From an uncultured Lamprocystis sp. (GTDB taxonomy: Bacteria > Pseudomonadota > Gammaproteobacteria > Chromatiales > Chromatiaceae): a stretch of DNA of 64,000 bases. Position numbers and translations under genes: made by a program. Under the pieces are notes generated by a model, which was not told the DNA's origin, searched no databases, and saw nothing but the letters and a program-made list of their open reading frames with translations. Of the stretch, positions 54,500-63,745 are shown in pieces. Each line of letters starts with the position of its first letter. Position 1 is the first letter of the stretch. Where the stretch lies: NCBI RefSeq assembly GCF_903933125.1, contig NZ_CAIZIZ010000477.1, positions 1 through 64,000 on the forward strand, written 5' to 3'.

Positions 54500-55561
54500 T
54501 CACTGCATCAGATCCACCATGATACCACGGGCGGCCAGCGCCTCGCGACGCGCGGCGAGGTAACGCTGAAAGCTCGGCTGAGCGATGTAGGCGCCGGTCG
54601 CCACATAGTCGAGGGCGCCGTGAATGTGGAATGACTTCAGGTATCCCTCGACACGAAAGACCTCGCGACCCGCGGCATCGAAAAAGACCAGGCTTGGGGT
54701 GTACTTGATACCCAATTCCGCGGCCCAGTCACGTGCCGTCAACTCACGTCCGTCCGGGGTCTGTACCGGTGCTTTTGAATAGGCATCAAGGATTGCGCCG
54801 TCGAAGCCGCTCAACGAGTAGGCGACTGCCTCCTTGCGCAAGGTGATCTGATGCAACTCATCGCACTCCTTGCAGACCGGCTGCTCGAACATCACCACCA
54901 GCGGGCGGGAGGAGGTATCCCGGTTGTGCGCCAAGCGGAGCGGATGCGGCAGAAATCCACCCTCGTCGTGCAGCTGACCCGTCGCCGCCGTGGGCGCCCG
55001 CCCGGCGAGGAAGTCCGCGAAACCCTTCCCCATCTGTTCCTGCCGCTCCGCGGCATAGGCCAGGGCCGCCGCAAACTGATGCGGCGGAAAATAGCCGTCG
55101 ATGCGCAAGATCACCTGACCGCCCTCATCCAAAAACAATAGGGTCGGGGTAAACTGAACCTTGAGACCAGCACCGAACTGCTTCTCGGTCGTCGGCTCCC
55201 CCGAAAAACCGGTGACTTCCCGATCACCCCACAGATTGATCGCGACCAGATCGAAGCGCTGACGCGCCAGCGCCTCCGTGGTCCTGTCGCCGAATCCCTC
55301 GCGCAACAACTTGGCGCAGTAGGGACAGCCGTCTTGATAGAAATAGAGGATGACACGCTTGCCGGCCGCGGCGGCCTCGGCCACGTCCTCGCGAATGTCG
55401 AGAAATGAATTCTTGAACCAGTCGGGCCGCTCCTGCTCGCTCGGGATCAAGGGCACCGAATCGGCAGACCCGGACCGCGCTGGGGCCGCCGCGGCGGATG
55501 GAGCCAGCGTCAAAGACTGGCCTAAGAGCAGCGTCACCAGGAAGACAATGAACCGGAACAT
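54500..55561 (-). CDS. Exported double-thioredoxin-domain protein
   Basis: 353 residues from ATG 55561 (GGAGAG site); signal peptide ending in SAAAAP. Two thioredoxin-like domains: the first has a full CPYC motif (YFYQDGCPYCAKLLREGF), the second CKEC (EQPVCKECDELHQI). Each carries the cis-Pro segment (QFTPTLLFLDEGG and KYTPSLVFFDAAG). SoxW-like periplasmic thioredoxins of sulfur oxidisers look like the single domain. Likely role: disulfide reduction in the periplasm. Divergent from the phosphatase gene. Confidence 0.8.
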   Translation of the reverse strand: MFRFIVFLVTLLLGQSLTLAPSAAAAPARSGSADSVPLIPSEQERPDWFKNSFLDIREDVAEAAAAGKRVILYFYQDGCPYCAKLLREGFGDRTTEALARQRFDLVAINLWGDREVTGFSGEPTTEKQFGAGLKVQFTPTLLFLDEGGQVILRIDGYFPPHQFAAALAYAAERQEQMGKGFADFLAGRAPTAATGQLHDEGGFLPHPLRLAHNRDTSSRPLVVMFEQPVCKECDELHQITLRKEAVAYSLSGFDGAILDAYSKAPVQTPDGRELTARDWAAELGIKYTPSLVFFDAAGREVFRVEGYLKSFHIHGALDYVATGAYIAQPSFQRYLAARREALAARGIMVDLMQ

Positions 55562-55920
55562 GACACTCTCCAACGGAAAAGCCTGCATCGATCAGCGCCG
55601 GGAACCTACCCGACTTATAGTTGAGAACAGTCGTGAACGCAACGGCACCAGTCATCCTGGACGCGGCGCGGCCAGTCGAGGTCGCGCCACGGACTCACAC
55701 AGCACAACACGAAACGCAATGCACGCCGTTCTTCTTGGCGCATTCTAAGGGATACCGCAGCACCAAACCGACATCACTCGGACACAAAACAGTCAATTTC
55801 ATCTGGTACCCTTCAATCATCGCTGCAACGCGTCAGTAGTCACAGTCCAAGCGTTGCAAGGTCGATCACAACATCGCATTCGACGATGACCTTTGCCCTC
55901 ACTCTAAAGAAAGGTAACCG
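55562..55920. other. Divergent gap between thioredoxin and phosphatase genes
   Basis: About 360 bp without a supported gene. It should contain both promoters. I looked for a Pho box (two TGTCA direct repeats) and did not find a convincing one. AAAGAAAGG just before 55921 is the ribosome binding site of the phosphatase. Confidence 0.4.
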
Positions 55921-57423
55921 ATGAAAAAATCACTAGTCGGCGTTGCTGTTCGCCAAGTGCTCTCCGCCGCTCTCATTGCGTCGTACTCGCTCGGCGTGCT
56001 CGCCGATCCAGTTCCGAGAGAAGCGAAGCACATCATTCTTCTCATTGGCGACGGCATGAACATCGAACATGAAATTGCCGCCAGCCGTTATCTGTTCGGC
56101 AATGATTTCGACCTGTCGTTCCACAATCTGCCCTACCAGGGTAACCAGTCGACCTGGGACGTCAGTACCTATAAATACTGGTCCGGCGGGACCTACGACC
56201 CAAGAGCCATTGCACCCACCCTCGGATATGATCCGGCGCAGGGCGGCAAAGCCCCCTATCCGCTGAGACCCGAACGGCCCGGCGCCGAGGCCTACCTCAA
56301 AGCCAAGGCGACCGACTCGGCCTCCGCGGCAACCGCCTGGGCCTCCGGCTACAAGACCGATGACGGCAATCTCAGTTGGCTGCCGGGAGACCCCGACACC
56401 GGCGGCAACCGCACTGGCGACGGTTCGCTCAAGACCATTGCCGAACACCTGCGCGAGCGCAAAGATTACGCCATCGGCGTCGTCAGCACAGTGCCCTTCA
56501 CCCATGCCACCCCGGCCGCTTTCGTCAGCCACAACAAGAGCCGCAACAATTACGGCGCAATCGGACACGAGATCCTCACGACAGTCAAGCCCGATGTGGT
56601 CATCGGCGGCGGCCATCCTGGTTACGACGGTTCGCCGACCCATAACTACATCGCTGCTGAAGATTACGACAACCTGAAGAACGGCGTCTACGCAGACGAG
56701 TATGTGTTTGTTGAGCGCACTGCCGGGGTTGACGGCGGCTTAAGCCTGCTCACGGGAGCCCAGCAAGCCGTTGCTGAAGGCAAGAAGCTGTTCGGACTCT
56801 TCGGTAAGGAAGGGGACGGCAACTTCGAGTCGCTGAAGCCCAACGACCTGCCCGCCACGCCCACGGTGACTCAGGCGACCCGGGAGAACCCCACCTATAC
56901 GGAAGCCACACTGGCGGCACTGAAAGTGCTGAGCCAGGATCCGGATGGCTTCTTCCTGATGGCAGAACAGGGCGATATCGACTGGGCCAACCACGCCAAC
57001 GACTTTCAGCGGATGGTCGGTACCATTAAGGATCTGCACGATGGCGTCCAGGCCGTCATCGACTTCGTCAATCAGCCGAACGACGACATTGATTGGCGCA
57101 ATACGTTGCTGATCGTGACCTCCGACCATAGCAACAATTACATGCGCAACCGCACGGTGCTGGGCGCCGGTGACCTGCCGGAGCAAACCCCGAACTGCAT
57201 GGGTACGCCATGTTATCCGGGAGGTGAAGTCACCTTCGGCACCACTGGCCATACCAACGAGTTGACCCGTATTTATGCGATGGGCGCCGGCTCGCGGCGC
57301 TTTGAGTGGCATGAACTCCAGTGGTACCCCGGAACCCGTATCCTGGACAATACGCAGGTCTTCCGGGTGATGATGGAGGCCGCCGGCGTACCCCAGGTCT
57401 CGCCCCTGCGGATCCGCAAATAA
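55921..57423 (+). CDS. Alkaline phosphatase
   Basis: 500 residues, exported (signal peptide to about 29). Metal and nucleophile motifs of the PhoA family: HIILLIGDGMN (Asp), ATDSASAATAWASG (Ser nucleophile), MAEQGDIDWANHAND (Asp/His) and IVTSDHSNNY (Asp-His). The final metal His is in FGTTGHTNE. Hydrolyses phosphomonoesters in the periplasm. An insert between the first Asp and the Ser (YKYWSGGTYDPR) is longer than in E. coli PhoA. Followed by a strong hairpin. Confidence 0.92.
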   Translation: MKKSLVGVAVRQVLSAALIASYSLGVLADPVPREAKHIILLIGDGMNIEHEIAASRYLFGNDFDLSFHNLPYQGNQSTWDVSTYKYWSGGTYDPRAIAPTLGYDPAQGGKAPYPLRPERPGAEAYLKAKATDSASAATAWASGYKTDDGNLSWLPGDPDTGGNRTGDGSLKTIAEHLRERKDYAIGVVSTVPFTHATPAAFVSHNKSRNNYGAIGHEILTTVKPDVVIGGGHPGYDGSPTHNYIAAEDYDNLKNGVYADEYVFVERTAGVDGGLSLLTGAQQAVAEGKKLFGLFGKEGDGNFESLKPNDLPATPTVTQATRENPTYTEATLAALKVLSQDPDGFFLMAEQGDIDWANHANDFQRMVGTIKDLHDGVQAVIDFVNQPNDDIDWRNTLLIVTSDHSNNYMRNRTVLGAGDLPEQTPNCMGTPCYPGGEVTFGTTGHTNELTRIYAMGAGSRRFEWHELQWYPGTRILDNTQVFRVMMEAAGVPQVSPLRIRK

Positions 57424-57433
57424 TTGCGTGATT

Positions 57434-57459
57434 TCCGGGGCGGGACGCCCCGCCCCGGA
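57434..57459. terminator. Hairpin between convergent phosphatase and kinase genes
   Basis: TCCGGGGCGGG pairs perfectly with CCCGCCCCGGA over a 4-base loop, 10 bp after the phosphatase stop. The T-tract is weak, so it may serve as a bidirectional terminator for both convergent genes. Confidence 0.6.
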
Positions 57460-57501
57460 TTCTCAAGCTGATTGCTGACCGCGATTTACGGGATCAGTCC
57501 G

Positions 57502-59622
57502 TCAGCCCGGTTGACCCGGGTGTTCAGCATCCGGCGCCGCCGGCAGTTCGACCCGGAACTCGGCCCCCGGCTCCCGATTGACTACCTCCACCCGCCCGCC
57601 CATGGCCTGCAACAGGCGCTCGACCAAAGCCAACCCGATACCGGTACCCGGAATCGCACGCCGCGCGGCGTCCTCCCCGCGATAAAAGAGTTGAAACACC
57701 TGCCGCAGCGCGGCCCGCGGCACGCCGGGTCCGAAATCGCGGACAGCCACCCGCACCCAACCCGCGCGCGGGCACACGCACCGGATCTCAACGATCTTCG
57801 GTTCGGCCTGCGCGGCGAACTTGAGCGCGTTATCCACCAGGTTAATCAGGATTTGCACAAAGGCATCCGGGTCCGCCTGGACCAACCCCGGCGCCTCACA
57901 CTCCAGCACCAACGCGAACCCCGCGCGCTCCACCTGGGCGGTCACCCGCTCCAGCACCAGATCCATCAGCGTCGTGAGCGGCACAGCCGCAGGCGACACG
58001 CTGAGCGCATCCCGGTCGATTCGCGACAGGGTGAGCACATTGGCGATCAGTCGGGACAGCCGCTCACTCTCTTCCTGGATGTAGCGGTAATAGACCTGCC
58101 GACGGTCCGCGTCCGCGAAGCCGGTCCGCAGCAACTCCGCATAGAGCCGGATCGACGTCAACGGGGTCTTGAGTTCGTGGCTCACGGCGGAGACGAACGC
58201 CTGCTGCTGACGAACCAAGCCGATCTGCTGCTGGCCCAGCCGATCCATGAACCAGGTTCCGGCCACCAGCACCAGGGTCAGCAAACCGGCCACCCAGCCG
58301 ATCACCGCCGCACCCGGCGGCACCGGCAGGCGGCCGACACTGAAGATCAACTCCAATCCGCCGAAGGGTTCGCGCGGCCGGGTCCGATAAAGCAGCGCAC
58401 CGGACAGCTCGCGAACGCTGGAGATAGACCCCCGCTCCTGCCGGGCGCGAAAGGCGGCGAGGACCTCATCGCGAAAGGCAACGATCAGATCGGTGGTCAA
58501 CGCCAGTCCGGTCGCCTGGAAAGGCTCACCCATGAGGCCGGCCAGGAACGGCCCCTGCTCGATGAGCAACCCCTGGATGATCCGCGCACCGCCCTGATGC
58601 ACGGCGCGAAAGAGCACGAAGTGCCCGCTGCCGAGCAGCCCCAGCGTCAGCGGTTCCACGGTGCTGGCGAAGAGCCTGACGGTTGACGCCGCACCCACGT
58701 CGCTGCGTTGGGCGGCCAGGTCCGCAGCGGCTGGCGCATCTTGCACTCCCTCCCGCCGTGGTGCGTTGACGGCAGCCGCGGCCGACGAGCGTTCGCGCGA
58801 CGCCGCATCCGCACGCGGCGCCGGCTCGCCCGCCGTGCGGGCCGGGGCGGCCCGTTTCGCCAGGGCAGCGTCCAGCGCAAGCGCTTCCACCGGCCCGAGG
58901 CCTTGAACGGCGGGGGCCGACGGCGCCACCCCGTCATCGGCCTCGATCTTGGCCTTGTCCGTGGCGGACCTGCGGTTCGCATATCGGGACTCGCCCAACG
59001 CATCGAAGGCCTGTTGGGAGAGCCGCTCACGCGCTGCGGCGACCTTCGCCGGCGCGGGGGACAGCGCCGCCTGCTCCGGGTTCTGCACCTGAACCGGAAC
59101 ACGCCCTCGTTCGACCAGGCGATTGCCGATCAGCACCCCTTCGATCCGCGCCGCCGCCGCCTGGCGCCGCGCGAGTTCCGCGGGGTCGATTCCATAGCGC
59201 GTCGGCGCGCTCGCACCCTCCGGCACCAGCGGCGTGCTGAAGTCGCCCTGCTCGCCCACCTGAAACCAGCCAATCAGACCGGGAATATCGGCTTGGATCG
59301 GGAGTTGCGCGAGCGGTGAGCGCTGCACACCCGGGCGCTCCGGGTCACCGGTCATAAACCCATAGTCCGTGACCGGCCGCGCATCCTCGGCCCGGGCGAT
59401 CTCGCCTAAACGCTGGTCCACCCGCGCCGCCAGTTCAGCGGCGGCGACCTGCTGTTGCCTGAAGGACTCCCATTTGAGCTGATCATAGGCTTTGTAGACC
59501 AGCACGGCGCTGGGCAGGGCCAGGGCGAGGAAAAAGAGCCCGAGCCAGAGGCGCAAGCGCAGGCGCTGCCGGTCGAAGCCCTGACCCCTCATCCGCGCAG
59601 CACCATCATGACGCCTCCCCAT
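57502..59622 (-). CDS. Membrane sensor histidine kinase with very long sensor region
   Basis: About 706 residues from ATG 59622, which overlaps the regulator gene by 17 bp (59592 is an alternative start). Helix 1 (LWLGLFFLALALPSAVLVYKA), then a ~400-residue extracytoplasmic part with an Ala/Arg-rich middle, helix 2 (AAVIGWVAGLLTLVLVAGTWF), then the kinase: H box FVSAVSHELKTPLTSIRL, N box INLVDNALKFA and G box GIGLALVERLL. The stimulus is unknown. It pairs with the regulator at 59606. Confidence 0.88.
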   Translation of the reverse strand: MGRRHDGAARMRGQGFDRQRLRLRLWLGLFFLALALPSAVLVYKAYDQLKWESFRQQQVAAAELAARVDQRLGEIARAEDARPVTDYGFMTGDPERPGVQRSPLAQLPIQADIPGLIGWFQVGEQGDFSTPLVPEGASAPTRYGIDPAELARRQAAAARIEGVLIGNRLVERGRVPVQVQNPEQAALSPAPAKVAAARERLSQQAFDALGESRYANRRSATDKAKIEADDGVAPSAPAVQGLGPVEALALDAALAKRAAPARTAGEPAPRADAASRERSSAAAAVNAPRREGVQDAPAAADLAAQRSDVGAASTVRLFASTVEPLTLGLLGSGHFVLFRAVHQGGARIIQGLLIEQGPFLAGLMGEPFQATGLALTTDLIVAFRDEVLAAFRARQERGSISSVRELSGALLYRTRPREPFGGLELIFSVGRLPVPPGAAVIGWVAGLLTLVLVAGTWFMDRLGQQQIGLVRQQQAFVSAVSHELKTPLTSIRLYAELLRTGFADADRRQVYYRYIQEESERLSRLIANVLTLSRIDRDALSVSPAAVPLTTLMDLVLERVTAQVERAGFALVLECEAPGLVQADPDAFVQILINLVDNALKFAAQAEPKIVEIRCVCPRAGWVRVAVRDFGPGVPRAALRQVFQLFYRGEDAARRAIPGTGIGLALVERLLQAMGGRVEVVNREPGAEFRVELPAAPDAEHPGQPG

Positions 59623-60322
59623 CCGATCCAACCAGCAGCCGGTACCCGACCCCCCGCACCGTAAGGAGGACCCGGGGATCCGCCGGGTCCGTCTCAAGCT
59701 TGCGGCGCAGCTTGGCGATATGAATGTCCACCGTGCGGGTCTCGATTCCGCAGCCACGCGAGTAGCCCCAAACCTTGGTCAACAATTCATCGCGTGACAC
59801 CGGGCGCTCGCCATGGGCGGCCAGATACTGGATGATTGCCACCTCCCGACGGGTAAAAGGAATCTGCACCGCACCACGGCACCCGACCAGATTGGCCGTA
59901 TCCAGCGTCAGGTCACCCAACCGCAGACTTGGCGCCCCGGCTAACGCACCCTGACTGCGCCGCAGCACCGCCTGCACCCGCAGCACCAATTCAGTGATCG
60001 AGAACGGCTTGGCGACATAGTCATCCGCGCCGAGCTTGAGCCCGCGAATGATGTCCTCGTCCGCCCCGCGGGCCGTCAGTATGATAATGGGCTGAGCGCG
60101 ATCCACCGCCCGTACCCGGTCGCAAATGGCGAAGCCGTCCAGTCCGGGCAACATCAGATCCAGCAAGATCAGGTCGAAGGTCCCCGAGAGCGCCAGAGTG
60201 AGCCCGGTGGGTCCATCCGCGGCGGACTCGACCGCGAACCCGTGAAAGACGAACAAGTCGGTCAGACCGACCCGGATCGGCTCTTCGTCCTCAATGATCA
60301 ACAGGCGCTGGCGTTTCGACAT
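59606..60322 (-). CDS. OmpR/PhoB-family response regulator
   Basis: 238 residues: receiver domain (LIIEDEEPIRVGLTD with the acidic pocket, LILLDLMLPGLDG with phospho-Asp, VAKPFSITELVLR with Lys) and a C-terminal winged helix (RREVAIIQYLAAHGERPVSRDELL and RTVDIHIAKLRRKLE). It is the first gene of the two-component operon; the kinase gene overlaps its end. Confidence 0.92.
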   Translation of the reverse strand: MSKRQRLLIIEDEEPIRVGLTDLFVFHGFAVESAADGPTGLTLALSGTFDLILLDLMLPGLDGFAICDRVRAVDRAQPIIILTARGADEDIIRGLKLGADDYVAKPFSITELVLRVQAVLRRSQGALAGAPSLRLGDLTLDTANLVGCRGAVQIPFTRREVAIIQYLAAHGERPVSRDELLTKVWGYSRGCGIETRTVDIHIAKLRRKLETDPADPRVLLTVRGVGYRLLVGSDGEAS

Positions 60323-60848
60323 GGGCAGATCATGAGCGATGCGTGATGAGTGATGTAACGATGCAAGAACACGTTATACCCAATCGTTTTCGTTGTCGTT
60401 GTCGTTGTCGTTGTCGTAATCGAGTTTACGATACCCGCGAGGATTCTATCGCAGCGCGTCGTTTCGCTGTCCGAGCGTTGCAAGCAGCGCAACGATGCGT
60501 GGGGCCCAGGCGTGGCAAACGCAGCCTTTCAAACGGTTGGCGGCCTTGTAGGCGCAAGCGAAGTCGCGAGTCGAATCCCGATCGACAGCGGACTGCTCAT
60601 GCCCACATAGCATCGCTACTCCGATTACGACAACGACAACGACAACGACCGGAACGCACCCACCCCGCGACCGAGACGATGATCAAGGTCCGCAAACCAC
60701 CGTTTAAGCATCGGCCGCCAGTCGTCTTCTTTCCGTAAACTGCTTGTAAAACCCTTGCCTTCGGTTTTACACCGTCATGCCTGACCGAGCCGCCCGCCCC
60801 GCTCTAGACTGCAATCAGACCGAATGCAGATCCCCTGGAGGTGACGAC
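60323..60848. other. Gene-free stretch with inverted hexanucleotide arrays
   Basis: About 526 bp without a credible ORF. It contains the 28-bp inverted repeat described separately, a lone palindromic-element arm near 60676 (ACGATGATCAAGGTCC), and the upstream region of the PspA-like gene. Confidence 0.6.
60395..60649. repeat. Inverted pair of GTTGTC-type arrays
   Basis: 60395-60422 (GTCGTTGTCGTT repeats ending in GTAATCG) is the exact reverse complement of 60622-60649 over 28 bases; the left array extends further with an extra repeat. Between them lie about 200 bp of non-coding DNA. It may be a small mobile element or a large stem-loop. Confidence 0.75.
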
Positions 60849-61409
60849 ATGGCACTCATGACCCGGCTGGCGCGTCTGGTACGCGCCGATCTCAACGCCA
60901 TCCTCGACCGGCTGGAGGCACCCGAGTTGGTGCTCGCCCAATCCGTGCGGGAGATGGAACAGGCGCTCGACCAAGAGCGGCGCACCCTGGCCGGAATGGA
61001 CCGGGAACTCGAACGGCTCGCGCGGCGCGACCAGGCGCTCGCCGAGGAAGAGACCCGCACCATGGACGCCCTGGCCGAGGGCCTGGCCGAGGGCCGTGAA
61101 GCCCTGGCTCGCCCGCTGATCCGCCGCCGACTGGAGTCAGGCCGTCGCCGCACCGCCATCCAGAGACAGCGCGTCGAACGCACCGCCGAGCGGGATCGAC
61201 TGGCACAACGGCTCGCGGCCCACGCCAGTCGCTTGGACGACCTGCGCGCCCGCGCCGATCGCTGGCTGGCGGACACCGGCCCGACCGGGGACGAGCGATC
61301 ACCGAACTGGGAGCTGGACCCGGTGCAGTCGGACGCGGACACCGGCATCTCGGACGCGGAGGTCGAACTGGAACTGCTGCGGCTGCGCCGCCGGGAGGTG
61401 ACCCCATGA
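60849..61409 (+). CDS. PspA/IM30-like coiled-coil protein
   Basis: 186 residues from ATG 60849, with CTGGAGGTG just upstream. Starts MALMTRLARLVRADLNAIL with the amphipathic N-terminal helix and then one long coiled coil (Glu/Arg/Ala-rich), the layout of PspA/Vipp1 proteins that bind and protect membranes. It overlaps the next gene by four bases (ATGA), so works with a membrane protein. Confidence 0.75.
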   Translation: MALMTRLARLVRADLNAILDRLEAPELVLAQSVREMEQALDQERRTLAGMDRELERLARRDQALAEEETRTMDALAEGLAEGREALARPLIRRRLESGRRRTAIQRQRVERTAERDRLAQRLAAHASRLDDLRARADRWLADTGPTGDERSPNWELDPVQSDADTGISDAEVELELLRLRRREVTP

Positions 61410-61969
61410 ACCGCCCGACCTTCCTCGAAGGCGCACTGGTTGCACTCATCGCCGCCTTCGCCGCCGCGGTATTCTCCAGCGGCCTGGGTCTGTTCGTCCC
61501 GACCCGCGAAGCCCTGGCCCTGACCATCACCGCCCTGGGTCTGGGCTACCTGCTCTACCTGCTCGCCCGCAGTGGCGAGCGCGCCGGCCGGGTGGTCATC
61601 CTGCTCGCCTGGGTGCCGGTCACCGCCGCCGCGCTGGCGCTGGCCCCTGGTATCTGGCCACAGGTCCTGATGCAACTCGGGCTGGTATGGCTGGTCCGCG
61701 TCTGGTGCTTTCAGGGGACCCCGACCGCCGCACTGCTCGACCTGGGCCTGATCCTGACCGGTGCCGTCGTCGCCCTCTGGGCCGGCAGTCACAGCGGCAG
61801 CCTGTTCTTGACGGTCTGGAGTCTGCTGCTGGTCCAGGCCCTGTTCGGCGCCATCCCGACCCGACCAGGGCATCCAGCCGGCAGCGGCGTTGGTCCGGCC
61901 AACGCACCGGACCCTTTCGACCTGGCGCGACGGTCGGCCGAGTGGGCCTTACGGCGGATCGCGCGGTAA
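61406..61969 (+). CDS. Integral membrane protein, 187 aa
   Basis: Unrecognised family. Four to five hydrophobic helices (LVALIAAFAAAVFSSGLGLF, ALTITALGLGYLLYLLA, VVILLAWVPVTAAALALA, and two more), then a polar C-terminal tail ending in EWALRRIAR. Coupled to the PspA-like gene, and 36 bp before the von Willebrand protein. A membrane anchor for the PspA-like protein is a reasonable guess. Confidence 0.65.
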   Translation: MNRPTFLEGALVALIAAFAAAVFSSGLGLFVPTREALALTITALGLGYLLYLLARSGERAGRVVILLAWVPVTAAALALAPGIWPQVLMQLGLVWLVRVWCFQGTPTAALLDLGLILTGAVVALWAGSHSGSLFLTVWSLLLVQALFGAIPTRPGHPAGSGVGPANAPDPFDLARRSAEWALRRIAR

Positions 61970-62005
61970 TGCCCACCATATGAATCAATGTCAACGGAGC
62001 CAATC

Positions 62006-63211
62006 ATGAACACCAAGCTCATCAGTCTCGCACTCTTTGGCCTCACGGCCGCCGCCGTCACGGCGTATCCCGCCTTGACGCAGACACCACAAGCCCAGGT
62101 CGACGGTCAACACCCCGCCATCGTCCTCCCTAAACCTGAGCAGCGCCCAGTGGTTGAGGCCGTCTTCGTGCTGGACACCACCGGCAGCATGGGCGGGCTG
62201 ATCCAGGCGGCTAAGGATAAGGTCTGGTCCATCGCCTCCACCCTCGCCTCCGCGCAACCGGCGCCGCAGGTGCGCATGGGCCTGGTCGCCTACCGTGATC
62301 GCGGCGACGACTATGTGACTCGGGTCATTGACCTGTCACCCGATCTGGACCAGATCCAGGCCGCGTTGTTCCAGTTCCAGGCGCAGGGTGGCGGGGACGG
62401 TCCCGAAAGCGTCAATCAGGCGCTGCATGAGGCCGTCACGCGGATCGGTTGGAGCCGGGACCCGGCCGTCTATCGGGTGGTCTTCCTGGTCGGCGACGCC
62501 CCGCCCCATCAGGATTACCCCAACGATGTCCCCTATACCCAAACCCTGGCGGAAGCCGGCCGCCGCGGCATCCGCGTCAACACGATCCAGTGCGGCCAAC
62601 AATCGGACACCCGCGGCGAATGGCAGCGCATCGCTCAACTTGGCAACGGCGGTTACTTTCAGGTCGATCAGGCCGGCAGTGCCGTCGCCATCGCCACACC
62701 CTATGATGCTCCGCTGGCCAAGCTGTCGGCCGAGTTGGACGGCACGCGACTCTATTACGGCAGCGCCGCCGAACGCTCCAAACGCAACGAGAAAGTCGAC
62801 GCGGCCAAGGCCGTTCAGGCGGCCTCCGCGCCTGCCGTGCTGGCCCGGCGTGCCGAGTTTGTCGCATCTGAGAGCGGCGCCTCCAGCCTGCTTGGCGACC
62901 AGGAACTGGTGGAGGCCGTGACCAGCGGCCGCGTGGACCTGGACACACTGCAACCGGAACAACTGCCCCAGCCACTCGCCGAGTTGAACAGCGATGCCCG
63001 GGCGCGGCTGGTCAAAGAGACGGCGCAGCGGCGAGACGCCTTGCGCACCCAGATCCAGGACATCTCGGCCAAACGCGCCGCCTACCTCAAGCAAGAGGTG
63101 CAAGCCGCCGGCGGCGCCGAGGACTCCCTGGATCACCAGGTCTGGAACGCGGTGCGCAAACAGGGGGCTGATGCTGGCCTGAGTTATGGCGCTGGCGGGC
63201 CAAAATATTGA
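62006..63211 (+). CDS. von Willebrand factor type A domain protein, exported
   Basis: 401 residues from ATG 62006, which has a GGAG site; the ATG at 61988 lies before that site. Signal peptide (ISLALFGLTAAAVTAYPA), then a vWA domain with the metal-binding DTTGSMGG and later FLVGDAPPHQDY. The C-terminal part is helical, with VQAASAPAVLARRAEF. Probably a periplasmic protein-binding scaffold. Neighbours suggest envelope maintenance. Confidence 0.8.
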   Translation: MNTKLISLALFGLTAAAVTAYPALTQTPQAQVDGQHPAIVLPKPEQRPVVEAVFVLDTTGSMGGLIQAAKDKVWSIASTLASAQPAPQVRMGLVAYRDRGDDYVTRVIDLSPDLDQIQAALFQFQAQGGGDGPESVNQALHEAVTRIGWSRDPAVYRVVFLVGDAPPHQDYPNDVPYTQTLAEAGRRGIRVNTIQCGQQSDTRGEWQRIAQLGNGGYFQVDQAGSAVAIATPYDAPLAKLSAELDGTRLYYGSAAERSKRNEKVDAAKAVQAASAPAVLARRAEFVASESGASSLLGDQELVEAVTSGRVDLDTLQPEQLPQPLAELNSDARARLVKETAQRRDALRTQIQDISAKRAAYLKQEVQAAGGAEDSLDHQVWNAVRKQGADAGLSYGAGGPKY

Positions 63212-63259
63212 AAATAGCCAACGATTACCCCCCACCCTCAACCACCGGGAGCGAACCGG

Positions 63260-63745
63260 ATGTTTCGAGCCTATTTCGGCGGCCTGCGAACCGGCCGCCT
63301 CGGCCGCCTGCCCTTCCTGGGGTTTCTGCTCTTGCTCTCCGTCCTGTTCGTCCTGTATGGACTCGGGATTGCCTTCGGTGTTGGCCTGGCCGAACAGCTG
63401 ATCCGCATGGACCTATCGGCCGCTCCGGGCGATCTGCTGGAACAGATCGACGTGACGGCACTGGCCCTGCTGGGGCCGCTGTTCCTTGTCTTCGGCTTTG
63501 CGAAGGCGAATCTGCTCGCCAAGCGGATCCGCGACATGGGCCTGCCGGGTTGGTGGACACTGCTGGTGATCGCTCTGGCCGCCGCCGGACTGGGTTCCGC
63601 CATGCACGCGAGCGACGTGCCCCTGCGCGAGAGCTACCCGATTCATGCAGTGATCAGCGGCCTCCTTTCCCTCGGCCTGCTGCTGATTCCCAGCGGGCTG
63701 TTCCACCCCCGGCCCCACGCCACGGGCCCTTCCCAGCCCTGTTGA
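63260..63745 (+). CDS. DUF805 membrane protein
   Basis: 161 residues with the DUF805 opening YFGGLRTGRLGRLPFLGFLLL and the conserved KRIRDMGLPGWWTLL segment; four hydrophobic helices. Family function unknown; members are often near stress or envelope genes. A GGGAGCG site precedes the ATG. Confidence 0.8.
   Translation: MFRAYFGGLRTGRLGRLPFLGFLLLLSVLFVLYGLGIAFGVGLAEQLIRMDLSAAPGDLLEQIDVTALALLGPLFLVFGFAKANLLAKRIRDMGLPGWWTLLVIALAAAGLGSAMHASDVPLRESYPIHAVISGLLSLGLLLIPSGLFHPRPHATGPSQPC

Noticed and set aside
55790-55830. Pho box upstream of alkaline phosphatase
   Set aside because: Only one weak TGTCA-like half site; the direct-repeat pattern is absent.
60555-60600. tRNA T-arm-like sequence (GAGTCGAATCCCGAT)
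   Set aside because: No matching acceptor stem, D-arm or anticodon arm could be folded around it.
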